A stretch of 64,000 nucleotides of DNA, from contig NZ_CP195790.1 of the NCBI RefSeq assembly GCF_051465645.1, forward strand, positions 806,001 to 870,000. The letters run 5' to 3'. Numbering within the stretch: the stretch's first letter is position 1; the number at the start of each line of letters is the position of its first letter. The notes beneath the pieces are model-generated. The model searched no databases and had not been told where the DNA came from. It worked only from the letters and a program-made list of their open reading frames with translations. Source of the DNA: Planctomicrobium sp051465645 (GTDB lineage Bacteria > Planctomycetota > Planctomycetia > Planctomycetales > Planctomycetaceae). Position numbers and translations under genes: made by a program. This document shows, in pieces, positions 18,436-26,297 of the stretch.

Positions 18436-19926
18436 CTACTTAGACGCTTTCGCTTCTGGTTGGAACATCGAGGTTACAAGGTCAACGGTTTCGTTGACGA
18501 GAACCTGAGCTCCGTCCGGTCCAACAAAGCTGCTTTCGATCACGGCACTATAGCCGCCGCCGGCGACAGCTCGTTTGGTTGGAACATAGGTTCCATCACC
18601 ACAGAGCTGAATGACAAATGTCTGCAGCGATGGACTGCGTGCTTTCATCTGCACTCCATAGTCCGTGTACAGTTCGAAATCATTGGTCACGATCGAAATG
18701 TCACCGATTCGAACGGCGTGCAGGTCCATCTCCCAGTTCTGCAGTGCTGTTTTTTGTTCTTCATAGCGACGAACAACTGAGCCGTGCCAAAGCTTGTTCC
18801 AATAGCTGTAAGGGGCTCCCTTCTTCGAGCCATCGAGATCGGCGAGAGCCGCCTTTGCACTGGCATACTCCGCGTCAGTGACAACACGGTAAGGCAATTG
18901 AATGACTTTGACCTTGTGTTCAAAGGCGACATCCGAGTGGCGGTCATTCTTGACGACGTTGAGGACATCTTCCCATGTATTGACGATACGATTGGCGATG
19001 TCGTTCAACGCGTCGATCCCCCGCAGCTTTCGCATCCGCTCTTCTGCTGCTTTGCGATACATGATGTGTGTGGTCTGATCTCCCCCTGCTCCGCCCCAGC
19101 CGAGAATGTTCAAGTCGCTTCCGTGTTTTTCTCGCAGTTTCGTGCGGACCTGATGCCAGAAATCGGCGTTCACAGAGCTCAGACTTTCGACTTCCTGTGC
19201 TGGGCAAGCGACGTTGATTGCGGTGGCAATCAGTTTGTTCTGAGCATTCCAGAAGTACAGAATCTCGACGCCGTGATCTTCCTGACCTTCCATGCCGCGG
19301 AACTTCTCGATGTTTGTCCGCCCGTACATGGCGGTTGTTCCATCGTCGTATGTTGTTCGACGGTTATGAGCGATCACTGCGTGGCCCAGCCCCCAGGCAA
19401 CAGTCGCGGCTTCCCGCTTTTCCCAGGCAGCGACGATAATGTCCGCCAGTCGCTTGGTCAGGAACTTACGATACTCGGCAGGAGGCATGACACCTTCTTT
19501 GGGAAGGTCGTACAGCTCTTCTTGAGGGACTGGACCGGTGTGAGTGTGCGTCGCGCTCAGAATGATTTTCGAATGAAGCTCTTCTGGCAGGCGACCTTTC
19601 AGATCGGCTCGAAGGTCGTCATACAATGTCCGGCCCCCGCGAATGATGCACAGGTCGCACGCTACGAAAATCGCCTGATCTAAAGAGCGATCTCCTTCCC
19701 GGGTTTCAACGACAAGTGCCGTTGCGGTACACGGGGCTTGGACATCCTTTGCGATTCTGGCCTGACGCTGACCGTCCAGCGCAACCGGAGCATCGGGAGT
19801 AATACTGATCGTTTCACTGCCGACATAGAGTTGCCCGGCGGACACGATTGATGTCGTGCTCAGGCCGATGATCAGTGAACATAAGACACGCGGAATCCAG
19901 CGGTGTATTGCAGTCATGGTGGCCAT
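18436..19926 (-). CDS. Exported neutral ceramidase-like (alkaline/neutral non-lysosomal ceramidase N-terminal) protein
   Basis: A 496-residue exported protein with a signal peptide ending near residue 31 (IVSAGQ). It resembles the N-terminal catalytic domain of neutral ceramidases: the opening YVGSETISITPDAPVALDG, the metal-site motif SATHTHTGP near 140, a HNRR block and the AQEVESLSSVNADFW segment. In true ceramidases this domain hydrolyses N-acyl sphingosines with zinc; planctomycete members usually lack the C-terminal immunoglobulin-like domain, as here, and their substrate is unknown. It has its own terminator and lies apart from the GntR gene upstream. The start could also be the ATG at 19917. 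Confidence 0.8.
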   Translation of the reverse strand: MATMTAIHRWIPRVLCSLIIGLSTTSIVSAGQLYVGSETISITPDAPVALDGQRQARIAKDVQAPCTATALVVETREGDRSLDQAIFVACDLCIIRGGRTLYDDLRADLKGRLPEELHSKIILSATHTHTGPVPQEELYDLPKEGVMPPAEYRKFLTKRLADIIVAAWEKREAATVAWGLGHAVIAHNRRTTYDDGTTAMYGRTNIEKFRGMEGQEDHGVEILYFWNAQNKLIATAINVACPAQEVESLSSVNADFWHQVRTKLREKHGSDLNILGWGGAGGDQTTHIMYRKAAEERMRKLRGIDALNDIANRIVNTWEDVLNVVKNDRHSDVAFEHKVKVIQLPYRVVTDAEYASAKAALADLDGSKKGAPYSYWNKLWHGSVVRRYEEQKTALQNWEMDLHAVRIGDISIVTNDFELYTDYGVQMKARSPSLQTFVIQLCGDGTYVPTKRAVAGGGYSAVIESSFVGPDGAQVLVNETVDLVTSMFQPEAKASK

Positions 19927-20080
19927 CGTGATCCATGCCTTCTTAAAGTTCGAATCGATCGGAAGACTTAATGTTCGGGTTGAATATCAAGTTGATACTC
20001 GTCTCACTCAGGAACTGAACCGGTCTTTGCTCCGTTTCCAAAACTTCGCCTTCAACACATGTTGTTTCTTGCTCACAGAC

Positions 20081-20728
20081 TCACCGATACAGGAGTGCGA
20101 GGGCCAGATTCAATGAGTGTTCAAGGTGGCGTCGCATCGCATCAGCAGCAACAACGGGATTTCGAGATTTAATTGCTTCGAAGACTTCGATGTGCTTCTG
20201 ACCTGGGATTTCATCTGATCGTGCTTCGGTCTGATCGAGCATGACGAGGCGTTCGAGCAGCGGAGAGAGCTCTTCCAGCAGAATCGGAATCCCGGAGAAG
20301 TTGGCAATTGTCTGGTGGAACTGCACATCCACCTCACGGCATTCAGCCAGGCGATCACCCTCTTCAAAAAGGCGATCCACTTTTGACGCGATGGCTTCGA
20401 GAATGTTCATCTGCAGATCATCTGCGAGTTCAGCACAGCGACGGACAGCTTCACATTCGATCGCAATTCGAAGAACACCCTCACCACGAATCCGGTTGAG
20501 ATCGCGGGCAATGATACGCGCACCGGCCTGCCCTTCAAGAATGACCAGTCCTTCGGCTGCGAGTGCCTTCACTGCTTCGGATGCCGCATTGATCCCCGTT
20601 CCGTATTCGCTTGCGAGAGGGCGGAGAGTCAGTCGTGTATCAGCCCCAATTTCTCCACCGAGAATTTTTGAACGAAGGTCCAAAAAGATACGCCGGGCCT
20701 TGGTCGTGCCTGGTGGGGAGCTATTCAT
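20081..20728 (-). CDS. GntR family regulator with FCD ligand-binding domain (FadR subfamily)
   Basis: A 215-residue transcription factor. The N-terminal winged helix-turn-helix (about 8-75) contains the typical LRPLASEYGTGINAASEAVKAL region and the wing LVILEGQAGARI. The C-terminal all-helical FCD domain (about 85-210) carries the metal/ligand residues of FHQTIANFSG and the terminal MRRHLEHSL. FCD regulators usually respond to small organic acids or sugar acids. It is alone on its strand; a PfkB-type kinase gene lies about 600 bases upstream. A perfect palindrome just before its start suggests autoregulation. Confidence 0.9.
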   Translation of the reverse strand: MNSSPPGTTKARRIFLDLRSKILGGEIGADTRLTLRPLASEYGTGINAASEAVKALAAEGLVILEGQAGARIIARDLNRIRGEGVLRIAIECEAVRRCAELADDLQMNILEAIASKVDRLFEEGDRLAECREVDVQFHQTIANFSGIPILLEELSPLLERLVMLDQTEARSDEIPGQKHIEVFEAIKSRNPVVAADAMRRHLEHSLNLALALLYR

Positions 20729-20744
20729 TCGGTGAACTCACTTC

Positions 20745-20761
20745 TAGACCGCTTCGGTCTA
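20745..20761. promoter_or_regulatory. Palindromic operator candidate in front of the GntR gene
   Basis: TAGACCG and CGGTCTA form a perfect 7-bp inverted repeat around a 3-base centre, 17 bases upstream of the regulator's start codon. Size and position suit a GntR dimer site. That the regulator binds here is inference. Confidence 0.5.
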
Positions 20762-21338
20762 TCATGTGGCCTCGCAAAATTCGTCCTCATACGAGAAACC
20801 CTGAATTCTGCGTGCCAGATACGCTGCATGATTTCTGGAAATGCTCTAGTGCTTGGCCTCGCATGAATGGAGGTTCTCTGCCGGATTGCCGCCTCGACAA
20901 AGTTCATGCATTCTTTGCTTCAATACCCATCTGATGAGAGTGGTCACGCGGAAGATCGAAACTGTCACGCTCTGGTTTCAGCGACGCCGGTCTGAACAGG
21001 AGTCCGCTTAAAGTTGGTCAGAGGTTCTTCGTGTCGAGATGTCGGCAGAGAACTTGATGGCAAGGCACGATCAACCTCTGTTGATTCAGTTTCAATCCGA
21101 AATCCGATGCAGGTCCGGTCTCTGAAAAAAACTGAGAATGTGAAGAGACTGAAAACTGAAAGTTGAATTTCGTTAACCTGAACAGCGTACCAACACGGGC
21201 GGCTCCGTCAAGAACGCGCAAGCGAGTTCTGCTGAATTTCAGCTGTTTGAATTCGAGAGCTGAGTTCAACTGTCGATCATGATCGACGATGACCAATACA
21301 GCTGATTGAGACTCTCGAAGCAGGTTCCTCAATCTAAA
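20762..21338. other. Intergenic region between GntR and PfkB genes
   Basis: About 580 bases without a supportable gene. A minus-strand open frame at 21018-21332 directly after the kinase stop has no recognisable features. No strong terminator is visible, so some transcripts from the kinase may continue towards the regulator. Confidence 0.4.
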
Positions 21339-22484
21339 TCAGTTGAGGTCGATTGCTGTCGTACGCATCTTCCAGCCCTGTTGAATTCGTTGAGCAATGT
21401 TAGACCAGGATGAAACGCCGCTCACTGCATCGGAGGCCTCGACACTCGCTCCCCCGACTGCGACCGCACAGCGGACCACGGCTTCTGGAGATTCTCCACG
21501 CACGAATGCGGACAACAGACCGGCAATGGTGCAGTCCCCTGAACCAGTGGTGCCGACGACATTGACTTCAAAGCATGGGGAGATGATCTCGCGGTCGATC
21601 CAGTTGTCGAGATCCGCTGGTGTCGCTCGCCCGAGAGATGCAAGTCGAGTCCGATCAGCAGACGTTCTCAGGTAGAGGCCTTGTTCGCCGAGCTTAATGG
21701 CAACGATGCCTGCTCCGAGTTTCAGGCATTCGCTGGAAATCGAGCGAAGCAGATCGCGATCGACATGTCGTGCGGCATCGAAACCGCCGTCAGCGACAGC
21801 TTCTTCAAAACGTTTGCGATCCAGCATGAACAATAGTTCGTCGATGCTAGGGCAGAAAACGTCGACGTGCGGAAGTGCATTGGCCAGCAGTTGCTTCCAA
21901 TCGACCTGACCTGCTTCCGAGTTCGGGTCGACCATGCAGAGATCGAGTGAGACCGTCAGGCCGACGTCGCGGACTTTCTTCAGTAACAAGGCCAATTCAC
22001 TGCCACTGTTTTCATACATCGCCTTCATGATCGGCGGGTAGCCAAAGTGGAAGAGTTTGGCTTCTCCGAGGTCAGCCGGATTTACGTCGTTCGCACGAAA
22101 CGTGTCATTGGCACCTGGGCAATGCAGGAAGGTTCGATCGACACCAGGCGGATTGATCACGATTGAGTAGCTGGTGACCTCACCTGGCACACTGACCATT
22201 CCATCCGCGAGGTGTGATCCCTGAACCTTCAGCAATCGGAGAACCTCTGCTCCGAAGAGATCGTTCCCCAGTTTTCCAATCAGCTTGACAGGTGTGCCAA
22301 GACGGTGCAGTGCGAGACCTGTATTCGAAACTGTTCCGCCAGTTGAGCAGACTGAAGGGCCCACCTTGATCAGATGACCAGGGCGAATCGAAGGGGGTTC
22401 TGCACCTTCTCGGTGTTCAAACGTCGGAATGACATCCAGACAGATATGACCAGCGACAACAATCTCACAAGAGTCAATGGACAC
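21339..22484 (-). CDS. PfkB/ribokinase family carbohydrate kinase
   Basis: A cytoplasmic sugar or nucleoside kinase of 381 residues, longer than typical ribokinases (about 310). N-terminal family motif: GGTVSNTGLALHRLG near 50-64 and LIGKLGNDLFG near 70-80. The ATP/anion-hole motif TTGSGDCTIAGLLSAF near 312 carries the catalytic aspartate. Extra length comes from insertions around 200-250. The substrate is not identifiable. The neighbouring minus-strand GntR/FCD regulator might control it, but they are 600 bases apart. Confidence 0.88.
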   Translation of the reverse strand: MSIDSCEIVVAGHICLDVIPTFEHREGAEPPSIRPGHLIKVGPSVCSTGGTVSNTGLALHRLGTPVKLIGKLGNDLFGAEVLRLLKVQGSHLADGMVSVPGEVTSYSIVINPPGVDRTFLHCPGANDTFRANDVNPADLGEAKLFHFGYPPIMKAMYENSGSELALLLKKVRDVGLTVSLDLCMVDPNSEAGQVDWKQLLANALPHVDVFCPSIDELLFMLDRKRFEEAVADGGFDAARHVDRDLLRSISSECLKLGAGIVAIKLGEQGLYLRTSADRTRLASLGRATPADLDNWIDREIISPCFEVNVVGTTGSGDCTIAGLLSAFVRGESPEAVVRCAVAVGGASVEASDAVSGVSSWSNIAQRIQQGWKMRTTAIDLN

Positions 22485-22700
22485 GACACAGTTCCTTCAG
22501 ACCGAATTTATCAAATGAGCTTGGCCTTGATCTCTTCGTGACAGGGAATGCACGGCGTGATCGCTCTGACGGCTCGGGGACAGGCGTATAAACAATCTCT
22601 TTGAAAACTCCACGAACCATACGCCCAAGAGACGTCACGATACCGCAGAAGAATTTTCAGGCAATGTCATAAGCCGAGACTGTATCGAACGTCTTCGCAT

Positions 22701-22738
22701 AAAAAAACGATGCCCGCAGGATTCCGCCGGCATCGTTT
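22701..22738 (-). terminator. Terminator of the DUF1559-lipoprotein operon
   Basis: AAACGATGCC (22705-22714) and GGCATCGTTT (22729-22738) form a perfect 10-bp stem followed on the minus strand by seven Ts. It lies about 75 bases past the lipoprotein stop. Confidence 0.88.
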
Positions 22739-22813
22739 GAACTTATTGGTGAGAAAGAAGATTTGCCGGCCAGAAGTGTTCCTGCTTCTGCATAGGAACG
22801 CGAGGAATCGGGG

Positions 22814-23248
22814 CTACTTCTTGGATTTCAGGACGATATCGTATTGGTTTTCGCCCGGTTCAGTGATGGTTGTTTTCAGGCCGCTTTTGCCACGGTCCGA
22901 GTAGCGAAGAGGGATCGCTGACTTTTTGAGGAGTTTTGGATTGGCGAGGAGATCCGAAGCGCTGACTTCTTCTTCCTGATTTCCTGTGACCGTCACATCG
23001 TAAATGGCCCCGATATCGCCTTCCTTGAATTTGATAACGTATTTCCCTTCAGCATCGACAGCCGCCTGAGCAGAATCTCCGGTTGCGCTGGAACTGAACT
23101 GAACAGATCCTGAAGTCAACGGGCTATCATCCAAAGTGACGTTGCCAGTGATCGTGACTTCAGGGCGTGTCGACGCTTTTGAGCAACCTGTGATGGGCAG
23201 CAGGATTGCCAGTGCCGCCAAGACATGGATTGAATTGGTGAACGACAT
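22814..23248 (-). CDS. Small lipoprotein with a single beta-sandwich-like domain
   Basis: A 144-residue protein with a lipoprotein signal: hydrophobic stretch and lipobox ITGC with the cysteine at about residue 22. The remainder resembles the carboxypeptidase-regulatory-like/transthyretin-type beta-sandwich that often accompanies DUF1559 genes in planctomycetes: VTITGNVTLDDSPLTSGSVQF, then GKYVIKFKEGDIGAIYDVTV. The start ATG at 23248 shares a base with the stop of the DUF1559 gene (TAATG), so translation is coupled. Function is unknown; binding to a surface filament or polysaccharide is possible. Confidence 0.8.
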   Translation of the reverse strand: MSFTNSIHVLAALAILLPITGCSKASTRPEVTITGNVTLDDSPLTSGSVQFSSSATGDSAQAAVDAEGKYVIKFKEGDIGAIYDVTVTGNQEEEVSASDLLANPKLLKKSAIPLRYSDRGKSGLKTTITEPGENQYDIVLKSKK

Positions 23249-24234
23249 TACCACTCTCCAATCACACGACCGTCATCGCGGACGCACAGGTTCTGCAGGA
23301 TTTCCCAGCTGATGTTCTCACTGACGAAGCGGACAGAACCATCCCCCAGCAACCCGTGAACTCCACCTGTGTGGAACGAACTGAGTGCCGTGTTGAAGTC
23401 ATAAGGATCATTCGCTTCCAACCCGGTTGATGTCGGATTCGGGCGGTGGAAGACACTTGTCAGCCCAGTTCCGAAGAAATGCTGCCCTGCGGTTCCTTTG
23501 ATCCAGTCACCAACGGATGTAAGTGAGTTCACCCCGCCCCAGCCTGCATGGTAGTTCGAGATCTGAGGGTTTCGGGCGTTTCCGGACTGCTCGGCAATGA
23601 CCAGCGTGTTCGACAAACCGTCGACCACATCTTTGAACCCACGGCTTTCGTTGATCAGAAGACAGCCGGTGTTCGTTGCATAACTGTTTCTTTGCACCAT
23701 GTATGAGGTGTTGGCTCGTCCGACTGGATCAGGGTAAGACCCCATGATCCCGACATACTTAATCGCCTGAGTCTCTTTTCCAGCAAAGTTGCTGTTGTAC
23801 TGGTACAGGTCACTGACACTGCTGGATGGGCAGGAATAGACCGGCAGAACGAGATTAATCAGCGGGCGGGTGTATGCATTGTAAGCAGAGAGATCGTGTG
23901 CAGTGTTTCCTACTGGATAGAAGTTCGTTGCTGAAGAAGGGATCGAAAGGTTGTAAACTGTGGCTTGTTCGAGATAAGGAAGCAACGCGTGCCGCCAGTT
24001 GGCAGCCTTCGTGAATGAGAACGTCGAACCGACCGGAAACTTGGTATAGGTCGATTCATAGTTGTGGAGTGCCAACCCAATCTGTTTGAGATTGTTTTTG
24101 CACTGCGAACGACGCGCGGCCTCTCTCGCCTGTTGCACGGCTGGCAACAGTAACGCAATCAGAATGGCAATGATTGCAATCACCACCAGAAGCTCAATCA
24201 GCGTAAACGCTGAGCGTTTGGGAGTGTTCTTCAT
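23248..24234 (-). CDS. DUF1559 protein with type IV pilin-like N-terminus
   Basis: A 328-residue member of a family vastly expanded in planctomycetes. The N-terminus is a prepilin signal: short basic leader, then FTLIELLVVIAIIAIL, with the conserved glutamate at +5 after the predicted cleavage before the phenylalanine. The DUF1559 domain follows (PAVQQAREAARRSQCKNNLKQIG, then the C-terminal FHTGGVHGLLGDGSVRFVS block, usually a strong family marker). Such proteins are presumed pseudopilins of a type II secretion or filament system. Its stop overlaps the start of the lipoprotein gene. Confidence 0.94.
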   Translation of the reverse strand: MKNTPKRSAFTLIELLVVIAIIAILIALLLPAVQQAREAARRSQCKNNLKQIGLALHNYESTYTKFPVGSTFSFTKAANWRHALLPYLEQATVYNLSIPSSATNFYPVGNTAHDLSAYNAYTRPLINLVLPVYSCPSSSVSDLYQYNSNFAGKETQAIKYVGIMGSYPDPVGRANTSYMVQRNSYATNTGCLLINESRGFKDVVDGLSNTLVIAEQSGNARNPQISNYHAGWGGVNSLTSVGDWIKGTAGQHFFGTGLTSVFHRPNPTSTGLEANDPYDFNTALSSFHTGGVHGLLGDGSVRFVSENISWEILQNLCVRDDGRVIGEW

Positions 24235-24826
24235 GTGATCCTCTTTTGAACGGCGGGACGTATTTGGCAGATCGATTGCGGAATGAAAATCTGCGGTATT
24301 CTGGCTGAAGGCGCGTGATGCCTCGTGGCATCATTCAAGCCTGATGTGAACTTTAGTGAGATTGATTTGTGAAATCCATGTGAAAATGGTTCGCACGAGC
24401 TATTCGTAAGAGAAAACGTCGCTAGTGACTTGGGTGTGTGGCAATTTTACAGGCGAATTATCCCAAGAATCGTGATTCTGAAACGATCCTTCGTCGCCCA
24501 TCAGAGCGACACATTAGGCATGTAACATGCATATTTGCATGTGTTTGTGTGGAATCGGCGCCCGTTGATGTATTGGGCGCCCAGTTCACCAAACTCGGCC
24601 GAACCCAACGTTCGGCACCGCTCGCAGAGCATCTGTGCTCAGGAATTTACCTCATCCCGGACAACCGGCCAGCCGGAGTATCGCCCCGATTCCAGTGGGG
24701 GGAATGATCAAATACACTGGGCCTTGTCTGATGAGAAAGGGCCGATGACGAGGATGGCTGACCGTTGCATTTGACATCACGGTTTCGCTGTACTTCCTCG
24801 CATTACTTCACGTCGAAACACGCAAT
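24235..24826. other. Intergenic region before the HicAB pocket
   Basis: Roughly 590 bases between the divergent DUF1559 and HicA genes. It should contain the DUF1559 promoter, but I see no convincing boxes. Plus-strand open frames here (24438-24774) lack family features. No insertion-sequence ends, tRNA or direct repeat marking the edge of the pocket are seen. Confidence 0.4.
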
Positions 24827-24855
24827 TTGACTGTAGTATCATTCAGTGATACTAT
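24827..24855 (+). promoter_or_regulatory. HicAB promoter overlapped by an inverted-repeat operator
   Basis: TTGACT (24827-24832), a 17-base spacer and TACTAT (24850-24855) form a good sigma-70 type promoter. An 8-bp perfect inverted repeat, TAGTATCA at 24834-24841 and TGATACTA at 24847-24854, covers the spacer and -10 element. This is the geometry expected for autorepression by a HicB ribbon-helix-helix dimer. The predicted transcription start falls only a few bases before the hicA ATG. Confidence 0.65.
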
Positions 24856-24865
24856 TGAGGGCTGA

Positions 24866-25120
24866 ATGGCACCAAAGCACCGACGCACGCTGGAAGCAAT
24901 TTTCGAAGATCCGGTCAGGTCGAACATTGTCTGGCGGGATATTGAGGCGATGCTTAAGACCGCCGGTGCGGAGATTACCGAGGGGGCCGGATCGCGAGTG
25001 CGGATCGCCTTGAATGGCATCCGAGCAGTATTTCACCGGCCGCACCCTCATAAGGAAACAGACAAAGGAGCCGTCAAGTCCATGCGACGGTTTCTGACAG
25101 AGGCGGGAGTCGCGCCATGA
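24866..25120 (+). CDS. hicA: HicA-type toxin (mRNA interferase), type II toxin-antitoxin
   Basis: An 84-residue protein matching the HicA double-stranded-RNA-binding-like fold. RTLEAIFEDPVRSNIVWRDI begins it, GAEITEGAGSRVRIALNG follows, then the characteristic histidine-containing strand AVFHRPHPHK near 55 and the C-terminal helix AVKSMRRFLTEAG. HicA toxins cleave mRNA in a translation-independent way; the usual active histidine sits in a GSH motif, which here appears as GSRVR, so catalytic competence needs care. The gene overlaps hicB by 4 bases, the usual toxin-first order. GAGGG lies before the ATG. Confidence 0.85.
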   Translation: MAPKHRRTLEAIFEDPVRSNIVWRDIEAMLKTAGAEITEGAGSRVRIALNGIRAVFHRPHPHKETDKGAVKSMRRFLTEAGVAP

Positions 25121-25548
25121 TGGAATACAAAGGCTACATCGGAAAAGTCGAGTTCGATGAGGACGCAGGCATCATTCACGGCGAAGTCATCAACACTCGT
25201 GACGTCATCACCTTTCAGGGTGACAGTGTCGCCGAGGTGAAGAAGGCGTTTCATGAGTCCGTCGATGATTACCTTGAGTTCTGCAAAACTCGCGGAGAAA
25301 CCCCGGACAAGCCGTTTTCCGGTCAATTTGTGACCCGAATCTCGCCGGAGTTGCATCGCCAGGTCAATGTTGCAGCGGTACTCGCGGGAAAGAGCCTGAA
25401 CGCCTTCGTTACCGAGCAGTTGCAGGTCGCTGTCGAGAAGATTGGCATCTCGAAGGCCTCTGGCAAGAAGGTCGGGGCGAAGGCAAAGACGGGAAGATCC
25501 GCGAAGGGATCGCCCCGCAGGAAGAAAGACATCGAGCAACACGCCTAA
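25117..25548 (+). CDS. hicB: HicB-type antitoxin with ribbon-helix-helix domain
   Basis: A 143-residue antitoxin. The N-terminal degraded-RNase-H-like domain has YKGYIGKVEFDEDAGIIHGE and DVITFQGDSVAEVKKAFHES; DYLEFCKTRGETPDKPFSG is the usual HicB linker. The C-terminal RHH DNA-binding part is RISPELHRQVNVAAVLAGKSLN plus the helix following. A lysine/arginine-rich tail of about 30 residues is extra. It neutralises HicA and represses the shared promoter. It overlaps hicA (ATGA). Confidence 0.9.
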   Translation: MMEYKGYIGKVEFDEDAGIIHGEVINTRDVITFQGDSVAEVKKAFHESVDDYLEFCKTRGETPDKPFSGQFVTRISPELHRQVNVAAVLAGKSLNAFVTEQLQVAVEKIGISKASGKKVGAKAKTGRSAKGSPRRKKDIEQHA

Positions 25549-25629
25549 GGCTCAGTGAGAATCCGCCCTCTGCGTGTGGGGCGAGCGTCTCAGGCGATCA
25601 TCCCAACACCGCAACTCGGCCAGAAAAAG

Positions 25630-25716
25630 TTCTAACGGGTGTTTTGTCGCCCCGAATGTTAGAAAAAGGCTCGCTGAAGTCATTTGCAGTGAGCCTTTTT
25701 CGTTTGGCAAACACCC
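25630..25716 (+). terminator. Strong terminator inside a nested inverted-repeat region after hicB
   Basis: GAAAAAGGCTC (25662-25672) and GAGCCTTTTTC (25691-25701), extended by CTG/CAG, give a strong hairpin with a T tract on both strands. It is surrounded by two further inverted repeats: TTCTAAC/GTTAGAA (25630-25636 and 25658-25664) and GGGTGTTT/AAACACCC (25637-25644 and 25709-25716). The first shares bases with the terminator arm, so the two hairpins exclude each other. Confidence 0.75.
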
Positions 25717-26297
25717 CCTGCCCCTTGCTTCTGTTCTCGCACGTATCCTTCGCCTTCCTTTTCTTTGTGAGAAAAGTCCAACGCCACGCTGCCAGAATGC
25801 TTTTGAAGTCGACTTCCAAGGGCTTGTGTGTGTAGTTCAGGGGCCTCAAGCAGCTGCTTGAAGAGTGACCAAATCAAAAAGGGCCGGACTTCAGCCACCG
25901 GTTAGTGTTACTCGTTACTGTGATATGCTTTGGCTTACGACTGCCACCGGATCGAAGCTAACGGAGGCTGCTCGTCGTTATGTGTCGTGAACGATAATTT
26001 GTTTTATCACTCGGGGATGTGTTAGAAGTTGTCGCATAAACGAACTCGTGCCACGCAAGCTGGGTTTCGCTAACTCGCTCAACCTGGCCTACGGAACTCG
26101 TATCTTGGACTATTTCTAAGAATCCAACCTCCTCTTAATGCCGCGGGGCTCGTCTAGTCGGCTGCGATGATTTGTATTTGTGGTCGTTGATGCATGAGGC
26201 GCGAGTGTCGGTTTAAACCGTGACGGGCTATCTGGATGTCACACCTTCGCTCTATCGTGCTTACAGGACTGCCACCAAATATGAGAGAGGGGAAGTA
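25717..26297. other. Intergenic region before the nuclease-like gene
   Basis: About 580 bases without a supportable gene. Open frames are short and lack family features. The octamer GCCACCGG occurs twice, near 25894 and 25945, and GTTAG/CTAAC segments flank that stretch, but they do not fit integron attC sites. No clear promoter for the downstream gene was found. Confidence 0.4.

Noticed and set aside
18784..19683. Plus-strand open frame of 299 codons antisense to the ceramidase-like gene
   Set aside because: Shadow of a gene with clear family motifs; no domain seen.
21018..21332. Minus-strand open frame of 104 codons after the PfkB kinase
   Set aside because: No ribosome binding site or family features.
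25890..25975. Integron attC-like site with GTTAG and CTAAC segments
   Set aside because: The order and the bases do not match RYYYAAC...GTTRRRY, and no integrase is nearby.
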